Part shown: piece by piece, positions 15,140 to 19,578 of the stretch
Layout of the letters: each line of letters opens with the position of its first letter
Position numbering within the stretch: position 1 is the first letter of the stretch
Source of the DNA: an uncultured Prevotella sp.
GTDB taxonomy: Bacteria; Bacteroidota; Bacteroidia; Bacteroidales; Bacteroidaceae
Assembly: GCA_934230685.1 (NCBI GenBank)
Contig: CAKQFF010000023.1
Coordinates: forward strand, 1-19,578
DNA length: 19,578 nt
Direction of reading: 5' to 3'
Program-made: the position numbers and the translations under genes
The notes under the pieces: model-generated
Database searches by the model: none
Seen by the model: the letters and a program-made list of their open reading frames with translations, nothing else
Told to the model about the DNA's origin: nothing

Positions 15140-15895
15140 CTAAAACTTAAAGAGGTCGGAGGTTGTAAGCAATCCTTCGTGGTCCTTTGTATACTCTGCC
15201 GCGAGCACGGCACCAAGGGCAAATCCCTTGCGCGAGTGGGCATCGTGAGTGATTGTTATGCTGTCGGCGTCGCTGTCGTAGATAATACTATGAATGCCAG
15301 GCACCTCGTCGCGGCGTATGCTCTCAATGGCAAGCTGGTCGGGAGCAACATTGTTAGTTCCCTCCACTGTGCCATCGGCAAGATGCTGCTCACCCTTCAC
15401 CCATGACGACTTACGGTCGAGGTCGCCTATTATCTCCTCAGCAAGAGTGATGGCAGTGCCGCTCGGAGCATCGAGCTTATGTATGTGGTGGGTCTCCTCC
15501 ATACGCACATCATACTGCGGGAACTGATTCATTATCTTGGCGAGATAGCGGTTGACAGCCGAGAAGATAGCCACACCGATAGAGAAATTGGAAGCCCAGA
15601 ACAGAGTCTTGCCTTCCTCTGTGCACATGCGACGCACATCATCGCCATGATCCTTCATCCATCCGGTAGAACCGCTCACCACCTTAACGCCAGCCTTGAA
15701 CGCACGAAGATAGTTGCCATAGGCGGCTGTAGGCGATGTAAACTCAATTGCCACGTCGGCAGAGGCAAACTCAGGAGAGTCGAAGTCCTGCTGGTTGTCA
15801 ACATCTATGATACTCACAATTTTGTGGCCACGCTCCTTGCAGATAGACTCAATCATCTTGCCCATCTTGCCGTAGCCGATAAGTGCTATGTTCAT
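15140..15895 (-). CDS. dapB: 4-hydroxy-tetrahydrodipicolinate reductase (DapB)
   Basis: Reduces 4-hydroxy-tetrahydrodipicolinate with NAD(P)H in the pathway to diaminopimelate and lysine, needed for peptidoglycan. From the ATG at 15895 the protein has 251 residues, the expected size. The nucleotide-binding loop GYGKMG is at 7-12, EFTSP at 51-55, and the catalytic signature THHIHKLDAPSGTA at 135-148, with His136/His137 and Lys140. The open frame reaches up to 16105 but the extra 70 residues lie inside the glutaminyl cyclase coding region in another frame and are not plausible, so the ATG directly before NIALIGYGKMG is chosen. It lies 70 bases after the cyclase gene and 31 before lepB. Confidence 0.95.
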   Translation of the reverse strand: MNIALIGYGKMGKMIESICKERGHKIVSIIDVDNQQDFDSPEFASADVAIEFTSPTAAYGNYLRAFKAGVKVVSGSTGWMKDHGDDVRRMCTEEGKTLFWASNFSIGVAIFSAVNRYLAKIMNQFPQYDVRMEETHHIHKLDAPSGTAITLAEEIIGDLDRKSSWVKGEQHLADGTVEGTNNVAPDQLAIESIRRDEVPGIHSIIYDSDADSITITHDAHSRKGFALGAVLAAEYTKDHEGLLTTSDLFKF

Positions 15896-15965
15896 TGTTT
15901 TGAATGTTTTTTTGTTTATGGTATATGTGTTCATAGGGGTGAAGAATACATGTGCTTGGCAACGG

Positions 15966-16970
15966 TTATTGCTCGGAATAAAGCACCTGCACAAGTGTCT
16001 GTCCCACGGCCTTGAGCACATTGGGGTCGATATGCTCCATGGTGTCGTTGACGGTGTGCCATGTAGGACCGAACGAACTCTGCTGACAGTCGGGATAATA
16101 AGCAATGATGTCGATACATGGGATGCCTGCCTTTTCGTTCACTGGCACATGGTCGTCGGTTATCATGCCTCCGTCCTTCATAGGGAAGAAAGAGCTGTAG
16201 CCTATCTGCGACGCTGTGCGCCACACCTTATTTACTATCTCATTGGCATACTGTTTGGACACTCCCTCCTGATAGAACTTGGCACCTTCGCCACCCACCA
16301 TGTCAAGCAGGATGCCGTAGCGTGCCTCGTAGCCTTGCGGGAGATTCTCTGCCCAATACTGTGCTCCAAGGGCCCATGTGTCGCCACTCTCGGGAGTGGT
16401 AGCCCACTGCGGAGTGCCATAGTCCTCGGCATCGAAACAAACGAAGTCGACACCTATATTTAATGTAGTGTCGTTCTGAAGCAGTCGAGCAAGCTCAAGC
16501 ATCACCGCCACACCGCTTGCGCCATCGTTGGCAGCCATAACCGGCTTGCGCCAATTAGTAGAGTCAGGGTCGTTGTCTGCCCAAGGACGGCTGTCCCAAT
16601 GCGCACAAAGAAGTATGCGTGTGGTATGTTCCGGACGGAAACGAGCAATTATGTTCCGGCTTTTGAGCTTTGTGCCATCCCAACCGGTGAGCACTGCATC
16701 CTGAGCCTCAACAGTAGTACCAAACTCACGGAACTTGGACATTATCCATTCGCCACATAGGTCGTGAGCCTTCGAGTTCATAGTGCGCTCGCCAAAGCTG
16801 CATTGCTTTGCCGCAAAGGCATAGGCAGAATCGGCACAGAAAGTAGGACCTACAAGGGCTACTGTGTCTGGTTCTGCGGTCGACTTCGACGCATTCTTGC
16901 ATGAGGCGCACGAGCAGGCTATAGCCACAACCGCCAATGTGAAGAACAGGGAGAATATTGTTTTCTTCAT
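15966..16970 (-). CDS. M28-type glutaminyl-peptide cyclotransferase, membrane-anchored
   Basis: A 334-residue M28-fold protein of the Bacteroidota glutaminyl cyclase group, which turns N-terminal Gln of exported proteins into pyroglutamate. The N-terminus is a signal/anchor with several Cys (IACSCASC), consistent with a lipoprotein or membrane anchor; which Cys is used is unclear. The zinc-site pattern is present: CAHWDSRPWADND (His124), AANDGASG (Asp148), CFDAEDYG (Glu182 and Asp183) and TWHTVNDT (His305). The FDAED stretch corresponds to the general-acid and metal-ligand pair of type II cyclases. An aminopeptidase function is the alternative, but the WDSRPWADND loop is, as I recall, typical of the cyclases. 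It is upstream of dapB and lepB in the same unit, which fits a role right after signal peptidase I. Confidence 0.87.
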   Translation of the reverse strand: MKKTIFSLFFTLAVVAIACSCASCKNASKSTAEPDTVALVGPTFCADSAYAFAAKQCSFGERTMNSKAHDLCGEWIMSKFREFGTTVEAQDAVLTGWDGTKLKSRNIIARFRPEHTTRILLCAHWDSRPWADNDPDSTNWRKPVMAANDGASGVAVMLELARLLQNDTTLNIGVDFVCFDAEDYGTPQWATTPESGDTWALGAQYWAENLPQGYEARYGILLDMVGGEGAKFYQEGVSKQYANEIVNKVWRTASQIGYSSFFPMKDGGMITDDHVPVNEKAGIPCIDIIAYYPDCQQSSFGPTWHTVNDTMEHIDPNVLKAVGQTLVQVLYSEQ

Positions 16971-17045
16971 AATCTTTCAAATTTCTATACTGGGCTATCC
17001 ACCATCGGCATCAGCCGACAATTCATCACCCAACATTCAACACTC

Positions 17046-17471
17046 CTAATTCTTCTTTGCCTCATACGCCAACGCATACATACGAATCTGCTTCACCATG
17101 GCGAGCAATCCGTTGGAACGTGTGGGCGAAAGATGGTCCTTGAGTCCTATGCGGTCGATAAAATAGAGGTCGGCATCGAGTATCTCGCGCGGAGTATGTC
17201 CGCTTATCACCTGGATAAGCAGGGCAATAATGCCCTTCACAATGAGAGCGTCGCTGTCGGCAGTGAATACGAGACGACCATCAGGAGTCATGTCGCATTG
17301 CACCCACACACGGCTCTGGCAACCGTCGATAAGGTTCTGTTCGGTCTTATACTTGGCATCAAGCGGCTCAAGCTCGCCGCCGAGGTCGATAAGCAACTGG
17401 TATTTGTCCATCCAGTCGGTGAAGTCTTGAAATTGTTCTATTACTTCGTCTTGTGCTTCGTTGATTGTCAT
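17046..17471 (-). CDS. sufE: SufE family Fe-S cluster assembly protein
   Basis: A 141-residue sulfur-acceptor protein that takes persulfide sulfur from a SufS-type cysteine desulfurase for Fe-S cluster assembly. The acceptor Cys51 lies in LIDGCQSRVWV, the same position as in E. coli SufE. Other family motifs are GGELEPLD, a DSDALIVKGIIALL helix, and the closing GLKDHLSPTRSNGL. No sufS or other suf gene is next to it; it stands between the U32 gene (31 bases upstream) and the glutaminyl cyclase gene (75 bases downstream), so its partner must be encoded elsewhere. Confidence 0.94.
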   Translation of the reverse strand: MTINEAQDEVIEQFQDFTDWMDKYQLLIDLGGELEPLDAKYKTEQNLIDGCQSRVWVQCDMTPDGRLVFTADSDALIVKGIIALLIQVISGHTPREILDADLYFIDRIGLKDHLSPTRSNGLLAMVKQIRMYALAYEAKKN

Positions 17472-17502
17472 AATCCTAAGTATTATGCTTCTTTTCTATC
17501 TA

Positions 17503-18756
17503 CTACTTTTCTACTTTCTCCAGTTTAAAGAGTTTGTCGCTCGGGCGAATCTTGCCTGGCACACGGAACGACACATGCTGTCCCTTGTGGGCAATGTCTA
17601 CAGGATTAAGCTCATAGCGTATCTCGTCGACATCCACATACATCACGCCCGTGGTAGGACCGGTGATAAGGAGCTTGTCGCCTACAGAGAACTCGGCAGC
17701 CTCGCATGTAAACTCAGCCACACCAAGCTTTGAGAAATACTTCACACCACGGCCAACGTATACTTTCTTCTCGGTAGCGTTGGATCCATAATTGCTGTTC
17801 CACTCGCCCAAGGTCTGTCCCTGGTAGTAGCCATCCCAGAATCCACGGTTGAACACTGTGGCAAGACGCTCGTCCCACACGTCCTTCTTCTCGTCGGTGA
17901 ATGTGCCGTCGAGCACCGCCTGTATGGCTTCCTTGTAGCATTTCACCACATTATATACATACTCTGGTCCACGTGCACGTCCCTCAATCTTGAACACACG
18001 CACTCCCGAGCGCATCATGCGGTCGATGAAGCGAATAGTCTTCAAGTCCTTTGGCGACATGATATACTTGTTGTCAACCTCAAGCTGGCAACCTGTCTCG
18101 TTGTCGGTGACAGAGTAAGAACGGCGACATATCTGCACACACTCGCCACGGTTGGCAGAGCGTCCGGTGTTCATAAGGCTCATATAGCACTTGCCGCTAA
18201 CGGCCATGCACAAAGCTCCGTGGCAGAACATCTCTATGCGCACCAACTCACCCTTAGGACCGCGTATCTGCTGCTTCTCAATCTGCTCGAAGATGTAAGC
18301 CACCTGATCCATGTTCAGCTCGCGAGCCAACACAACGACATCGGCAAACTGGGCATAGAACTTCAGAGCCTCGGCATTGCTGATGTTAAGCTGGGTGGAA
18401 AGGTGAACCTCAACGCCCACCTGACGGCAATAAGTCATCACAGCCACATCGCTGGCAATGACAGCAGAGATGTTGGCCTCCTTGGCGGCGTCAATTATCT
18501 GGTGCATCAACTCCACATCCTCGTCGTAGATGATGGTGTTGACTGTGAGGTAGCTCTTCATTCCATGCTCGGTGCATGTGGCTGCAATCTCACGCAGGTC
18601 GTCGATAGTGAAATGATTGGCAGAATGCGAGCGCATGTTGAGTTGCTCCACGCCAAAATAGATACTGTCGGCACCTGCCTGTATGGCTGCCTGAAGGCTC
18701 TCACGGGAGCCAACCGGCGCCATTATCTCGTAATCTCGTATGGTTGTATTATTCAT
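17503..18756 (-). CDS. U32 family peptidase-like protein, probable tRNA hydroxylation factor (TrhP-like)
   Basis: A 417-residue U32-family protein. The N-terminal barrel opens IMAPVGSRESLQAAIQAGAD (11-30) and FGVEQLNMRS. The family signature with a Cys cluster is at 176-211: MFCHGALC (Cys178, Cys183), SGKCYMS (Cys190), NRGECVQICRR (Cys206, Cys210), which in relatives binds an Fe-S cluster. Close relatives such as E. coli YegQ/TrhP act in prephenate-dependent 5-hydroxyuridine formation in tRNA, though older annotation says peptidase or collagenase. The frame extends to 18891, but the added 45 residues come from the AT-rich promoter region; ATG 18756 is chosen. First gene of the large unit through sufE to the thioesterase. 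Confidence 0.9.
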   Translation of the reverse strand: MNNTTIRDYEIMAPVGSRESLQAAIQAGADSIYFGVEQLNMRSHSANHFTIDDLREIAATCTEHGMKSYLTVNTIIYDEDVELMHQIIDAAKEANISAVIASDVAVMTYCRQVGVEVHLSTQLNISNAEALKFYAQFADVVVLARELNMDQVAYIFEQIEKQQIRGPKGELVRIEMFCHGALCMAVSGKCYMSLMNTGRSANRGECVQICRRSYSVTDNETGCQLEVDNKYIMSPKDLKTIRFIDRMMRSGVRVFKIEGRARGPEYVYNVVKCYKEAIQAVLDGTFTDEKKDVWDERLATVFNRGFWDGYYQGQTLGEWNSNYGSNATEKKVYVGRGVKYFSKLGVAEFTCEAAEFSVGDKLLITGPTTGVMYVDVDEIRYELNPVDIAHKGQHVSFRVPGKIRPSDKLFKLEKVEK

Positions 18757-18762
18757 AATGTG

Positions 18763-18796
18763 CAAAATTACTGATTTATAATTGTAAAACCACAAA
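18763..18796 (-). promoter_or_regulatory. Promoter candidate for the U32-sufE-cyclase-dapB-lepB unit
   Basis: Minus-strand TAATTTTG (18763-18770) is a perfect -7 box, with TTTG at 18793-18796 and a 22-base spacer, one over the usual range. The start codon lies only six bases past the box, so the transcript would be nearly leaderless. Confidence 0.6.
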
Positions 18797-18844
18797 AATA
18801 AATATAAAATAGTTATCTTTAATAAATATAAAATGGTTAACTTT
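18797..18844. repeat. Tandem 24-bp duplication in the U32/ndk divergent promoter region
   Basis: Bases 18797-18820 and 18821-18844 are adjacent copies of a 24-mer that agree at 22 positions. The second copy ends in TTAACTTT and, with the next G, forms the -7 box for ndk; the first ends in TTATCTTT followed by A. Confidence 0.9.
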
Positions 18845-18845
18845 G
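18838..18845 (+). promoter_or_regulatory. Candidate -7 box for ndk
   Basis: TAACTTTG is a perfect TAnnTTTG box 33 bases before the ndk ATG. The nearest -33 candidate is TTTA at 18818-18821, with a 16-base spacer, so the upstream element is weak. Confidence 0.55.
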
Positions 18846-18878
18846 CATATTCACAATTAACAATTAACACTATCTCAT

Positions 18879-19340
18879 ATGGAAAAGACATTGATTCTGT
18901 TGAAGCCGTGTACAGTTCAGCGCCGTCTTATCGGCGAAGTTATCAACCGCTTGGAGCGCAAAGGTCTGCGCATCGTTGGCTTGAAAATGATGCAGCTCGA
19001 CGACGCAATCCTCAACGAGCACTATGCTCACTTGGTGGACCGTCCCTTCTTCCCGTGGCTCACAGCCTCTATGAAGTCGGCTCCCGTTGTTGCCATGTGC
19101 GTTGAGGGCAACAGTGCCGTGACCGTTGTGCGCAACATCGTTGGTGCTACCAACGGACGCAAGGCAGCTCCTGGCACAATCCGTGGCGACTACTCTATGA
19201 GCGGACAGGAGAATATCATCCATGCTTCCGACTCTGTTGAGACTGCCGAGATTGAAATGAAGCGTTTCTTCCGCGAGGGAGAGATATTCGAGTATCCTGA
19301 TCCGCTGCACGACTTCCTCTACGCTCCCGATGGAGACTAA
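18879..19340 (+). CDS. ndk: Nucleoside diphosphate kinase
   Basis: Transfers the terminal phosphate from ATP to nucleoside diphosphates through a phospho-histidine, keeping NTP and dNTP pools balanced. The 153-residue protein has the opening LILLKPCTVQR with Lys9, the middle NIVGATNGRKAAPGTIRGDY segment, and the catalytic His115 in NIIHASDSVE. The normal hexamer-forming end is represented by FREGEIFEY. The ATG at 18879 directly precedes the EKTLILLKP start and is preferred. It diverges from the U32 gene and is followed after 17 bases by the MaoC-type gene, probably in one transcript. Confidence 0.96.
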   Translation: MEKTLILLKPCTVQRRLIGEVINRLERKGLRIVGLKMMQLDDAILNEHYAHLVDRPFFPWLTASMKSAPVVAMCVEGNSAVTVVRNIVGATNGRKAAPGTIRGDYSMSGQENIIHASDSVETAEIEMKRFFREGEIFEYPDPLHDFLYAPDGD

Positions 19341-19357
19341 AACAATAAAATAGAAAA

Positions 19358-19578
19358 ATGGAAAAAGTAATCATTAACAGCTATCACGAGTTTGCCGCCT
19401 TACTCGGCAAGAACATCGGCGTGTCCGACTATGTTGAACTCCCCCAGGAGCGCATCAACATGTTTGCCGACGCAACCCTCGACCATCAGTGGATTCACGT
19501 AGACACCGAGCGTGCCGCTGTGGAGAGTCCGTTCAAGTCGACTATTGCCCACGGCTACCTCACACTCTCGATGCTGCC
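19358..19578 (+). CDS. MaoC family dehydratase, N-terminal part (runs off the window)
   Basis: An ATG at 19358, 17 bases after the ndk stop, opens a frame that continues past the window end (73 full codons seen). The product reads as a MaoC-like (R)-specific enoyl-CoA hydratase: a helical start with [17 protein letters not shown], then the hydratase signature [16 protein letters not shown] with the catalytic-type Asp and His, and [13 protein letters not shown]. The hotdog fold and motif are clear; the substrate is unknown. Location suggests co-transcription with ndk. Confidence 0.88.
   Translation, partial: MEKVIINSYHEFAALLGKNIGVSDYVELPQERINMFADATLDHQWIHVDTERAAVESPFKSTIAHGYLTLSML

Noticed and set aside
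15896..16105. 70-residue N-terminal extension of DapB
   Set aside because: It overlaps the end of the glutaminyl cyclase gene in another frame and the family begins exactly at the ATG at 15895.
18757..18891. 45-residue N-terminal extension of the U32 protein
   Set aside because: It is the translation of the AT-rich promoter and tandem repeat region and overlaps the ndk start; the family begins at the ATG at 18756.

Overview
The window is chromosomal DNA from a member of the Bacteroidota, most likely the order Bacteroidales and perhaps Prevotellaceae. The evidence is the family set (PG_1098-like methyltransferase, DUF3332 lipoprotein, long-form signal peptidase I, WbqC, membrane-anchored glutaminyl cyclase, dapB-lepB-wbqC order), promoters of the TAnnTTTG / TTTG type, and signal peptides followed by Gln at the predicted cleavage site. 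No rRNA, tRNA, CRISPR array or insertion sequence was seen. No gene-free stretch exceeds about 230 bases.

Layout. Bases 1-2074 (+ strand) form an AT-rich accessory cluster: a small membrane protein overlapping a DUF4407 membrane/coiled-coil gene that is split by a frameshift and carries a DnaJ-like zinc-finger pair, followed by a 56-residue basic protein. A strong minus-strand terminator (2137-2189) ends the convergent Bax inhibitor-1 family gene. That gene is divergent from a DUF3332 lipoprotein gene (3184-3741). A 42-bp perfect inverted repeat (3731-3907) lies between the lipoprotein gene and the convergent S41 protease gene.

From 3956 to 18756 all genes are on the minus strand, in what look like three transcription units. 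Unit one is acetyltransferase-like, parE, S41 protease (8730 to 3956), with a promoter near 8823-8850. Unit two is dusB, small secreted protein, GNAT acetyltransferase, PG_1098-like methyltransferase (12410 to 8927). Unit three is U32 protein, sufE, glutaminyl cyclase, dapB, lepB, wbqC, acyl-CoA thioesterase (18756 to 12505), with a promoter at 18763-18796. Diverging from it on the + strand are ndk and the start of a MaoC-type dehydratase gene that runs off the window.

How the genes work together. Most of the minus-strand block is housekeeping: chromosome decatenation (ParE), tRNA modification (DusB, probably the U32 protein), Fe-S assembly (SufE), diaminopimelate/lysine synthesis (DapB) and protein export and maturation (LepB, glutaminyl cyclase, S41 protease). 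The most coherent theme is N-terminal processing of exported proteins. Signal peptidase I and glutaminyl cyclase are encoded in one operon, and two exported proteins in the same window show the A/T-x-A|Q site that would feed them in series. The most unusual material is the split DUF4407 gene with its zinc-finger insert, the large inverted repeat after DUF3332, and a GC-rich palindromic repeat that supplies the N-terminal codons of wbqC.
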